DNA of 6,764 nt from Clostridium sp. (GTDB taxonomy: Bacteria; Bacillota_A; Clostridia; Lachnospirales; Lachnospiraceae). Under the pieces are notes generated by a model. It was not told the origin of the DNA. It saw only the letters and a program-made list of their open reading frames with translations, and did not search any database. A program made the position numbers and the translations under genes. Shown in pieces: positions 1-5,820 of this stretch. The stretch spans positions 1 through 6,764 of the forward strand of contig JAMPAW010000173.1 in NCBI GenBank assembly GCA_023666975.1, in the 5' to 3' direction. Each line of letters begins with the position of its first letter. Position 1 is the first letter of the stretch.

Positions 1-701
1 TTACGCCTTATGGGAAGGAGATTGAGCCAAATGTCCCGGATAAAGAAGAAGTGATCGCAAGCGTTCAGGCGCTTTCACAGATTGTGGGCGTGGACTCTGT
101 GGGCTGGCGGTATGACCCAATTTTTATCAATCGGGATTATTCCGTAAAACGGCATATAGCAGAGTTTGAAAAAATGGCGGAGGCACTGTCAGGATATACG
201 AAAACCTGTGTGATCAGCTTTCTTGACCTTTACAAAAAAGTGGAGCGCAACTTTCCGGGAATCGGGGAGGTATCCCAGGCGGACAGGCTGAAAATCGGCA
301 AAGAGTTGATTAGAATCGGCGCAAAGTATGGTATGGTAATCAAACCGTGTGCCGAGGGGAATGAGCTGGAACCATATGGAGCGGACTGTGCCGGCTGTAT
401 GACCGTAAGCACCTTCGAGAAGGCACTGCACGGTTACTTAAATGTTCCGCAGAGAAAACGTAATCAGCGGGGCGGCCAGTGCGCCTGCCTGCTCGGTGTC
501 GATATTGGGGCCTATGATACATGCGGGCATTTATGTAAATATTGTTATGCCAACACAAACGCCGAACGGGTAGAAGCCAATAGGAAGAGACATAATCCGC
601 AGTCTCCGTTTTTGATTGGGGATAGCATGCCCGGCGATGTGGTTCATGATGCCGTGCAAAAAAGCTGGCTGGATGGGCAGATGCGGTTTGATTTTGCGTA
701 A
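1..701 (+). CDS. DUF1848 family protein, 5' end outside window
   Basis: The reading frame is open from the first in-frame codon (position 3) to the TAA at 699-701, so this is a 3' fragment of about 233 codons. The GTG at 51 is internal, because the codons before it read T-P-Y-G-K-E-I-E-P-N-V-P, which fits the family. The protein matches DUF1848 as I know that family: VGWRYDPIF near the start of the visible part, a GADCAGC segment, and the C-terminal block beginning GGQCACLLGVDIG. Three cysteines encoded at 522, 534 and 543 form C-X3-C-X2-C (CGHLCKYCYAN), the spacing that binds a 4Fe-4S cluster in radical SAM enzymes; here it lies near the C-terminus instead of the N-terminus. The protein ends in an aromatic MRFDF tail. 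No reaction is known to me for the family; iron-sulfur binding is inferred. No membrane segment is visible. A possible terminator hairpin lies at 768-798. Confidence 0.9.
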   Translation, partial: TPYGKEIEPNVPDKEEVIASVQALSQIVGVDSVGWRYDPIFINRDYSVKRHIAEFEKMAEALSGYTKTCVISFLDLYKKVERNFPGIGEVSQADRLKIGKELIRIGAKYGMVIKPCAEGNELEPYGADCAGCMTVSTFEKALHGYLNVPQRKRNQRGGQCACLLGVDIGAYDTCGHLCKYCYANTNAERVEANRKRHNPQSPFLIGDSMPGDVVHDAVQKSWLDGQMRFDFA

Positions 702-753
702 AGCTGGAAATGACATAGTAAGGGCTGGTGTGCGGGAAATTCTGAAAAAAATA

Positions 754-782
754 TTGAAGGTTTTGGCAGTTCCCTATATAAT
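754..782 (+). promoter_or_regulatory. Sigma-A-type promoter for the larC operon
   Basis: TTGAAG (754-759) and a perfect TATAAT (777-782) are separated by exactly 17 bp. Transcription would start near 789, about 30 bp before the larC ATG, giving a short leader with a strong ribosome site. The -10 box lies within the left arm and loop of the inverted repeat at 768-798, so a protein bound to that repeat would block this promoter. Confidence 0.7.
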
Positions 783-798
783 ATTTGTATAGGGAACT
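768..798 (+). promoter_or_regulatory. Perfect 11-bp inverted repeat over the larC promoter; operator or upstream terminator
   Basis: AGTTCCCTATA (768-778) and TATAGGGAACT (788-798) are exact reverse complements separated by 9 nt. Arm centres are 20 bp apart, about two helical turns, as expected for a dimeric repressor bound to one DNA face. The repeat covers the -10 box and the predicted start site. Alternatively, as RNA made by read-through from the DUF1848 gene it forms a hairpin followed by TTTATT, a modest intrinsic terminator. Transcripts from the 754-782 promoter would contain only the right arm, so the hairpin would not form in the larC leader. The repeat does not match operators I can recall (Fur, NikR, Rex, Lar-box). 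Confidence 0.6.
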
Positions 799-818
799 TT
801 ATTCGTTAGGAGGGTAAA

Positions 819-1784
819 ATGGAGAGAACACTATATTTGGAATGTTATTCCGGTATCAGCGGCGATATGGTTACGGCAGCCCTGCTGGATTTGGGAGCAG
901 AGGAGAAAGTCTTGCGTGAGGTGCTGGACAGTCTGCCGTTAGCGGATTATCATGTAGAGATAAAACGGGTGTTGAAATCGGGAATTGACGCCTGCGATTT
1001 TGATGTCATACTGGAAAACGGAGATAATCACGACCATGATATGGAATATCTGTATGGACATGTACACGGACATACACATAGTGCGGAGCACGGACACGCA
1101 CACGATGAGGCGCATGAGCATGGACAGGCGCATGAGCACGGCCACGCACACGAAGAGGCGCATGAGCACGGCCACGCACACGAAGAAGCGCATGAGCACG
1201 GCCACGTACACGAAGAAGCACATGAGCATGGTCACGATAAGGCACATCAGCATGCGCATATACACAGAGGCATGAAGGAAATTCGTGCAATTATAGAGCA
1301 GGGCAGCATGACACAGGGGGCGAGAGCGCTGGCACTGAAAATTTTCACCGTCTTGGCAGAGGCGGAGTCAAAAGCGCACAATGTTCCCGTGGAGGAGGTA
1401 CATTTTCATGAAGTGGGGGCAGTGGACTCCATTGTGGATATTGTTTCGGCAGCCGTTTGTCTGGATAACCTGAATATCGGCAGGGTAATCATACCGGAGC
1501 TTTGGGAGGGACGCGGAACAGTGCGGTGCCAGCATGGAATCCTGCCGGTTCCTGTGCCGGCAGTTACGGAGATTATACAGGCTTATCAGCTGCCAATCCG
1601 AATCACGGATATTATGGGAGAACTGGTGACTCCGACCGGAGCCGCTGTAGCGGCAGCGATAAGAACTTCCGGACATCTGCCGGAGCAGTTTATCGTCCGA
1701 AGACTGGGGCTGGGGGCAGGAAAGAGGACATATGAATGTGCAGGGCTTTTACGGGCTATGCTTATCGAGGAGACAGAGGCGTGA
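819..1784 (+). CDS. larC: LarC nickel-insertion protein, LarC1 domain only, with His-rich insert
   Basis: 321 aa. LarC is the nickel chelatase that inserts Ni into the pyridinium-bis-thiocarboxylate mononucleotide (nickel-pincer) cofactor of lactate racemase and related enzymes; it acts in the cytoplasm and uses CTP. Family landmarks are the N-terminal YLECYSGISGDM (residues 6-17), EEVHFHEVGAVDSIVD (192-207), HGILPVPVPA (239-248), ELVTPTGAA (268-276) and LGLGAGKRTYE (296-306). Residues 71-149 are a low-complexity insert with 30 histidines and 10-residue repeats, likely a metal-binding or storage segment. AGGAGGG at 808-814 supports the ATG at 819. Full-length LarC continues into a second domain (LarC2, CTP-binding) of about 130-150 residues; here the frame stops right after the LarC1 end (LLRAMLIEETEA) and only 43 bp precede the next gene. 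Some lactobacilli make LarC1 and LarC2 by frameshifting, but no LarC2 sequence follows in any frame here. First gene of a probable three-gene operon. Confidence 0.93.
   Translation: MERTLYLECYSGISGDMVTAALLDLGAEEKVLREVLDSLPLADYHVEIKRVLKSGIDACDFDVILENGDNHDHDMEYLYGHVHGHTHSAEHGHAHDEAHEHGQAHEHGHAHEEAHEHGHAHEEAHEHGHVHEEAHEHGHDKAHQHAHIHRGMKEIRAIIEQGSMTQGARALALKIFTVLAEAESKAHNVPVEEVHFHEVGAVDSIVDIVSAAVCLDNLNIGRVIIPELWEGRGTVRCQHGILPVPVPAVTEIIQAYQLPIRITDIMGELVTPTGAAVAAAIRTSGHLPEQFIVRRLGLGAGKRTYECAGLLRAMLIEETEA
1110..1241 (+). repeat. In-gene 30-bp tandem repeats encoding AHEHGHAHEE
   Basis: Three full 30-bp units (1128-1157, 1158-1187, 1188-1217) differ from the next by one base each, flanked by partial units at 1110-1127 and 1218-1241. 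Each unit codes for ten residues with four histidines. Because the unit is a multiple of three, copy-number change would lengthen or shorten the His-rich segment without breaking the frame. The near identity of the copies points to recent slippage or unequal recombination. Confidence 0.92.
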
Positions 1785-1812
1785 GAGAAGAGGAATCAGC
1801 AGCGGGAATCGT

Positions 1813-1820
1813 GAAGGAGG
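1813..1820 (+). promoter_or_regulatory. Ribosome binding site that sets the GTG start at 1828
   Basis: GAAGGAGG lies 7 nt before the GTG at 1828. No in-frame ATG exists nearby, and the next residues lead directly into the first membrane segment, so this GTG is the best start for the spermidine-synthase-like gene. Confidence 0.8.
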
Positions 1821-1827
1821 AAGGTGA

Positions 1828-3432
1828 GTGAAGGTGGAAAGCGCAATACTGAAGAATAAAATATATTTGTATCTGACGGAATTTTTTGCCGGCATGTCGG
1901 TAATGGCGGTAGAATTGGGGGCAAGCAGGCTGCTTGCCCCATATTTCAGTTCTTCACAGATTGTGTGGACAATCATTATCGGAACCATTATGATTGCCAT
2001 GGCACTGGGAAATATATACGGAGGCAGGTCGGCAGATAAAAACCCCAATCCGGATAAACTTTATGGAAGAATGATTGCTGCGGCAATTTGGATAGCGGCG
2101 ATTCCGGTATTAGGCAAATATATTATCATGGGAATATCTGCCGTGCTCATTTTTTCGGTAAACAGTAATTTTCTGATATGGGCTGCTTTTGCCGCCTGCA
2201 TGGTGGTGTTTGTGTTTCCTCTCTTTTTGCTGGGGACCGTTACGCCTTCGCTGGTGAAATATACCGTGGACAGCTTAGAGGACAACGGAAGCACCGTGGG
2301 AACACTGGGTGCAGCGAATACAATTGGAAGCATTATCGGCACGTTTGTGCCTACCTTTGTCACGATTCCGGCTGTGGGAACCGCTGTAACCTTCCTGATA
2401 TTTGCAGGAATTTTACTGCTTTTGTCGCTTATTTATTTTGTCAGTGCCAAAACGGGTGCGAAGAAGGTGGTGGTGGGAATTTTGCTGTTTGTCCTCTGCT
2501 GCGTGTTTGGACATGACAGCAGCTTCGCTTTTTGGGAGCCGGACCTGACTTATGAAGGAGAATCGGTTTACAATTATTTACAGGTGAAAGAGGATGAAAA
2601 AAGGGTAATTCTGTCCACAAATGTACTGTTCGGTGTTCAGTCAATGCGGATTAAAGATGACAGCCTGACCGGAATGTATTATGATTACGCTATGGCAGCA
2701 CCGTTTATGGCGGGGGTGCAGGATAAGGAGAATATGGAGGTACTGATTCTCGGCATGGGTACCGGAACGTATGCCACCCAGTGCAGACGGTATTTTGATA
2801 AGATGAAAATTGAGGGTGTCGAGATTGATGAAAAGATTACCCGTCTGGCAGAGCAGTATTTTGAACTGCCCGGAGATATACCGGTTACGACTTATGATGG
2901 ACGGGCATACTTAAATGCAGTAGATAAAAAGTATGATGTGATTATGGTGGACGCCTATCAGGATATCACCATTCCGTTTCAGATGTCATCGGTGGAATTT
3001 TTTACGCTGGTGAAAGCGCATTTAAATGAGGGTGGCGTGATGGTGGTCAATATGAACATGAGAGGGGCGACGGAGGGGAATATTAACCAGTATCTTGCAG
3101 ATACGATTTCCACTGTCTTTAAAAGCGTATATACCGCAGATGTGGCCGGTTCTACAAACCGGGAACTGTTTGCCTCGGATTCGGAGAAAATGCTGGAGGT
3201 TATGCAGGACAATCTCGAAAGACGCCAGTCGGACGAACTGACCCTGATGATGAATAAAGTGGCTGACCGGCTTACGGTTTATGAGCCGGGACAATACCTG
3301 ATGACAGATGATAAGGCACCTGTGGAGCTTTTGGGCATGCGGGTGATCGACGATCTGATACAGGAGGAAGTAAAATACTATAAAGAGATATATGAAAAAG
3401 AAGGCTTGCAGGGACTGCTGGACAGGCTGTGA
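1828..3432 (+). CDS. Fused membrane (MFS-like) / spermidine-synthase-like protein
   Basis: 534 aa. Residues about 12-228 contain six or seven hydrophobic segments (roughly 12-35, 43-64, 83-107, 112-138, 160-180, 183-206, 212-228). Residues about 240-490 form a Rossmann-type aminopropyltransferase/methyltransferase domain: ILGMGTGTYA (307-316, nucleotide loop), VEID (331-334, acidic residue binding the ribose), DGRAYL (358-363, adenine side) and VDAYQDITIPF (374-384, carrying the catalytic-position Asp375). This is the architecture of 'fused MFS/spermidine synthase' proteins, whose substrate is generally unproven. The usual GGGDG loop of true spermidine synthases reads GMGTG, so the aspartate that contacts the aminopropyl donor is Thr312; the donor could be decarboxylated SAM or SAM itself. 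Soluble-domain topology suggests a cytoplasmic active site. GTG start with GGAGG 7 nt upstream; it begins 43 bp after larC and ends 13 bp before the MATE gene, so co-transcription is likely. Confidence 0.88.
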   Translation: MKVESAILKNKIYLYLTEFFAGMSVMAVELGASRLLAPYFSSSQIVWTIIIGTIMIAMALGNIYGGRSADKNPNPDKLYGRMIAAAIWIAAIPVLGKYIIMGISAVLIFSVNSNFLIWAAFAACMVVFVFPLFLLGTVTPSLVKYTVDSLEDNGSTVGTLGAANTIGSIIGTFVPTFVTIPAVGTAVTFLIFAGILLLLSLIYFVSAKTGAKKVVVGILLFVLCCVFGHDSSFAFWEPDLTYEGESVYNYLQVKEDEKRVILSTNVLFGVQSMRIKDDSLTGMYYDYAMAAPFMAGVQDKENMEVLILGMGTGTYATQCRRYFDKMKIEGVEIDEKITRLAEQYFELPGDIPVTTYDGRAYLNAVDKKYDVIMVDAYQDITIPFQMSSVEFFTLVKAHLNEGGVMVVNMNMRGATEGNINQYLADTISTVFKSVYTADVAGSTNRELFASDSEKMLEVMQDNLERRQSDELTLMMNKVADRLTVYEPGQYLMTDDKAPVELLGMRVIDDLIQEEVKYYKEIYEKEGLQGLLDRL

Positions 3433-3445
3433 GAAAGGATAAATC

Positions 3446-4858
3446 ATGAGTGTTGATGAGGATAATATACAAATAAATGACAAAGAAAATACGGTCAATC
3501 CTTTAGGCGAGGAACGGATTGACAATCTTTTACTGCGGTTTGCCGTACCCAGTATTATTTCCATGCTGGTGGGTTCTCTCTATAATATAGTGGACCAGTT
3601 TTTCATCGGGCAGAAGGTGGGAGAATTGGGGAATGCGGCAACAAACATTGCATTTCCGCTGTCAACGTCCTGTGTGGCATTGGCATTGCTGTTCGGAATA
3701 GGAGGTGCCTCTGCGTTTAACATTACGATGGGAAGAGGAGAGCGGGAAAAGGCGGTACACTATCTGGGGAATGCCGCATTGATGCTTTTTGCCTGCGGCG
3801 TCGTGCTCTGCATAGTCACGCAGCTTTTTCTGCGGCAGATGCTGCAGTTTTTCGGTTCTCCGGACAATGTGCTGGACTATGCCGTGGAATATACCCGGAT
3901 TACGGCTATTGGTTTTCCACTGCTGATTTTATCGACCGGAGGGGGACACCTGATTCGGGCGGACGGCCGTCCGGGGACTGCCATGGCGTGTAATTTGAGC
4001 GGGGCGGTGGTTAATACGATTTTGGATGCCATATTTGTGTTTGGCTTCGGCTGGGGAATGTCTGGTGCGGCATTGGCCACAATTATCGGACAGGCGGTTT
4101 CCGGACTGATGGTCATATGGTGTCTGGCACACTGTAAGACGGTTTCCCTTGGACGCAGCCATCTGCGCATACATTGGGCGAATATCGTTAGGATTATCTC
4201 TCTTGGCATGGCACCCTGCAGTAATCAGATTGCGATGATGGTTGTGCAGATTGTGATGAACAAATCCCTGAAATATTACGGTTCACAATCCATTTATGGC
4301 GAGTCGATTCCGATTGCCTGCGTAGGCATAATATCGAAAGTCAATATGGTCTTTATGTCATTTATTATCGGCATTTCCCAAGGACTGCAGCCGATTACCA
4401 GTTTTAACTACGGAGCCGGGAAATACCGCCGCGTGTTATCAGCATACTTAAAGGCGATAAGCAGCGGCGCAGTTCTGGCGGTGGCGGCATTTCTGATGTT
4501 TCAGCTTTTTCCGAGGCAGATAATCTCGGTTTTTGGCAATGGCTCGGAAGAATATTTTCAGTTTGCAATGAAGTATTTTCATCTGTTCCTGTTCTTTACT
4601 TTTGTAAATTTTATGCAGCCAATCAGCTCGAATTTCTTTACTTCGATTGGGAAACCGAAAAGGGGAAGTTTTTTGGCGTTGACCAGGCAAATCCTGTTTT
4701 TACTGCCGCTAATTGTCCTGTTCCCGCTGTTTATGGGTATCGACGGCGTGATGTATGCGGGACCGGTTGCGGACTTTCTGGCAGCAACGGTGGCAGCAGT
4801 GATGGTATGGAAAGAATTTCGGCGCGATATTTACAAAAAGACCGCAGACCAAGGCTGA
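3446..4858 (+). CDS. MATE family efflux transporter (MepA-like)
   Basis: 470 aa, the normal length for the multidrug and toxin extrusion family. These are twelve-helix inner-membrane antiporters that export cationic compounds using a Na+ or H+ gradient. Family landmarks: RFAVPSIISMLVGSLYNIVDQFFIG (split as residues 31-55, with Asp50 in the first helix), an IRADGRPGTAM loop (170-180), GMSGAALATIIGQ (204-216), SQGLQPITSFNYGAGKY (311-327) and TSIGKPKRG (399-407). The two halves repeat the six-helix unit. The first 20 residues are a polar extension. AAAGGA at 3434-3439 lies 6 nt before the ATG, and the gene starts only 13 bp after the spermidine-synthase-like stop, suggesting the two are translated from one message. 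The substrate cannot be read from the sequence; a polyamine-like cation made by the upstream enzyme is possible but unproven. No convincing terminator follows. Confidence 0.93.
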   Translation: MSVDEDNIQINDKENTVNPLGEERIDNLLLRFAVPSIISMLVGSLYNIVDQFFIGQKVGELGNAATNIAFPLSTSCVALALLFGIGGASAFNITMGRGEREKAVHYLGNAALMLFACGVVLCIVTQLFLRQMLQFFGSPDNVLDYAVEYTRITAIGFPLLILSTGGGHLIRADGRPGTAMACNLSGAVVNTILDAIFVFGFGWGMSGAALATIIGQAVSGLMVIWCLAHCKTVSLGRSHLRIHWANIVRIISLGMAPCSNQIAMMVVQIVMNKSLKYYGSQSIYGESIPIACVGIISKVNMVFMSFIIGISQGLQPITSFNYGAGKYRRVLSAYLKAISSGAVLAVAAFLMFQLFPRQIISVFGNGSEEYFQFAMKYFHLFLFFTFVNFMQPISSNFFTSIGKPKRGSFLALTRQILFLLPLIVLFPLFMGIDGVMYAGPVADFLAATVAAVMVWKEFRRDIYKKTADQG

Positions 4859-4930
4859 TCTGCACATGCAGGGCTTTGCTATTGTGTGGAATTCCATACG
4901 ATAGAATTTGGTAATGTGCATTATTTTTTA

Positions 4931-4959
4931 TTGCTTATTAGGGGAAAACATACTATAAT
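4931..4959 (+). promoter_or_regulatory. Sigma-A-type promoter for the LemA-family gene
   Basis: TTGCTT (4931-4936) and perfect TATAAT (4954-4959) with a 17-bp spacer. Transcription would start near 4966, about 20 bp before the palindromic element, so the message would carry the whole element in a leader of about 250 nt. If the element and one copy of the flanking repeat are removed, the leader shrinks to about 37 nt, an ordinary length. Confidence 0.7.
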
Positions 4960-4974
4960 AGTGAAAATGAATTG

Positions 4975-4984
4975 ATAATGAAAG
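4975..4984 (+). repeat. Left flanking direct repeat, possible target-site duplication
   Basis: ATAATGAAAG directly abuts the left end of the palindromic element and matches ATAACGAAAG at 5192-5201 at 9 of 10 positions. Confidence 0.55.
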
Positions 4985-5191
4985 TAGGTAATTGCGAAAC
5001 TCATGTTTTTCAAGTTGTCCGTTGTGCAATATAGACAAATCAATGCAGGCACGTTTGCACTGCTTGTCGCTCGCAACAGTGCTAAGCTCGAAAAAACCTC
5101 GCTAAGCACTGGCGGCTCCAAAGCACCTGCTTATGATATTATCTATATTGCACAACTGGATTTTGGAAATTAGGAGTTTCGCAATTACCTA
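4985..5191. mobile_element. 207-bp MITE-like palindromic element in the LemA leader
   Basis: The ends are perfect 18-bp inverted repeats: TAGGTAATTGCGAAACTC (4985-5002) and its complement (5174-5191). A second perfect 15-bp pair (5021-5035 with 5142-5156, GTTGTGCAATATAGA) and a 5-bp pair (5045-5049 with 5126-5130) lie inside, separated by imperfect stretches, and the centre holds its own hairpin (5077-5111). No transposase or plausible gene is inside, so if mobile it must be moved in trans. Near-identical 10-bp direct repeats abut both ends. An alternative reading is a TA target duplication with 16-bp terminal repeats, since both ends carry TA as in IS630/Tc1-like MITEs. The core resembles short palindromic repeats I associate with Lachnospiraceae genomes, but this cannot be verified here. 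Could also be a large structured regulatory RNA. Confidence 0.75.
5077..5111. repeat. Central hairpin of the palindromic element
   Basis: CAGTGCTAAGC (5077-5087) pairs with GCTAAGCACTG (5101-5111) at 10 of 11 positions (A-A mismatch at 5084/5104) around a 13-nt loop containing an A6 run. GCTAAGC also occurs as a direct repeat in both arms. A smaller hairpin, GCAGGCA with TGC-A-CTGC, can form at 5045-5063. No T-run follows on either strand, so it is not an intrinsic terminator. Confidence 0.75.
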
Positions 5192-5201
5192 ATAACGAAA
5201 G
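5192..5201 (+). repeat. Right flanking direct repeat, possible target-site duplication
   Basis: ATAACGAAAG directly abuts the right end of the palindromic element and differs from the left copy (4975-4984) by a single T/C change. Confidence 0.55.
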
Positions 5202-5205
5202 GATA

Positions 5206-5211
5206 AGGAGG
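5206..5211 (+). promoter_or_regulatory. Ribosome binding site favouring the LemA start at 5220
   Basis: AGGAGG ends 2 nt before the ATG at 5214, too close for normal initiation, and 8 nt before the in-frame ATG at 5220, which is close to ideal. The second ATG is therefore chosen. Confidence 0.75.
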
Positions 5212-5219
5212 AGATGAGT

Positions 5220-5759
5220 ATGGCGGTAGGAACGATTATTGGCGTTGTTGTACTGGTTTTGGTCATATGGTTTGTCGGTACGATGAATAGACTGAGGGCA
5301 TTGAATTTGAAGGTTGATGAGGCCGATTCGGGAATCGACGTGGCGCTGACGAAGAGATATGATGTGCTGACCAAGCAGCTGGCAGTGGTGAAAGAATATG
5401 CATCACATGAGAGCAAGGTTCTGTTTGAAACGATTCGTCTGCGTTCGGGAATGAGTCTCAACGAAAAGACTGAGGCGGCGAATAAGATGAATGAGGTGGC
5501 AAACCAGTTCCGATTGACGGCAGAGGCATATCCGGAATTGAAATCAAGTAATAACTATATGATGCTGCAGAACAGTATTACTGACGTGGAGGAGCATTTG
5601 CAGGCGGCAAGAAGGCTCTACAATTCCAATGTCACAGCCTATAACACCAAAATAGTCATGTTTCCGGATTCCATTGTAGCAGGAATGATTGGAGCAAGTA
5701 AACGTGAACTGTTTGAGGTTGAAGATTATAAGAAACAAGATGTGGAAATGAAATTTTAA
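5220..5759 (+). CDS. LemA family protein
   Basis: 179 aa, close to the usual LemA length. A single hydrophobic N-terminal helix (about residues 4-20) anchors the protein, followed by a mostly helical domain. Family landmarks: the early helix NLKVDEADSGIDVALTKRYD (29-48), VVKEYASHES (57-66) and the C-terminal signature RRLYNSNVTAYNTKIVMFPD (131-150). The biochemical role of bacterial LemA proteins is not firmly established; the name comes from a Listeria antigen, and the helical domain probably faces outside the membrane. An alternative start at 5214 would add only Met-Ser. The gene has its own promoter (4931-4959) and terminator (5783-5813), so it is probably monocistronic. LemA genes often neighbour TPM-domain or M48 peptidase genes; none is present here. 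Its leader carries the palindromic element. Confidence 0.92.
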   Translation: MAVGTIIGVVVLVLVIWFVGTMNRLRALNLKVDEADSGIDVALTKRYDVLTKQLAVVKEYASHESKVLFETIRLRSGMSLNEKTEAANKMNEVANQFRLTAEAYPELKSSNNYMMLQNSITDVEEHLQAARRLYNSNVTAYNTKIVMFPDSIVAGMIGASKRELFEVEDYKKQDVEMKF

Positions 5760-5782
5760 CCAATAGAAGATATCGGAAGGTC

Positions 5783-5813
5783 AACGGGCAGGAAATGTAT
5801 TCCTGCCCGTTTT
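5783..5813 (+). terminator. Strong intrinsic terminator after LemA, between convergent genes
   Basis: A perfect 12-bp stem (AACGGGCAGGAA, 5783-5794, with TTCCTGCCCGTT, 5800-5811) has a 5-nt loop and runs into TTTT (5810-5813). It lies 23 bp after the LemA stop and 7 bp before the SOD stop. On the minus strand the same stem has a preceding A-tract but a poor T-run (GTTGACC), so termination of sod there may be weaker. Confidence 0.9.
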
Positions 5814-5820
5814 GTCCGTT

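Noticed and set aside
985..1290. Long overlapping reading frames in other frames and on the minus strand across the His-rich repeat
   Set aside because: They result from the 30-bp in-frame tandem repeat staying open in several frames; the LarC frame is the real one.
4844..4863. GCAGA/TCTGC inverted repeat at the MATE stop codon
   Set aside because: Only 5 bp with a 10-nt loop and no T-run after it.
4861..4930. TGCACAT (4861-4867) pairing with ATGTGCA (4914-4920) before a T-rich run, with the palindrome TGGAATTCCA (4887-4896) in between
   Set aside because: A 7-bp stem with a 46-nt loop is too weak to call a terminator of the MATE gene, although the T-rich tail is suggestive.
4921..5121. 66-codon minus-strand frame across the palindromic element
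   Set aside because: It translates palindrome arms and the LemA promoter, lacks a ribosome site and shows no domain.
5214..5216. ATG at 5214 as the LemA start
   Set aside because: Only 2 nt from the AGGAGG site; the ATG at 5220 has normal spacing.
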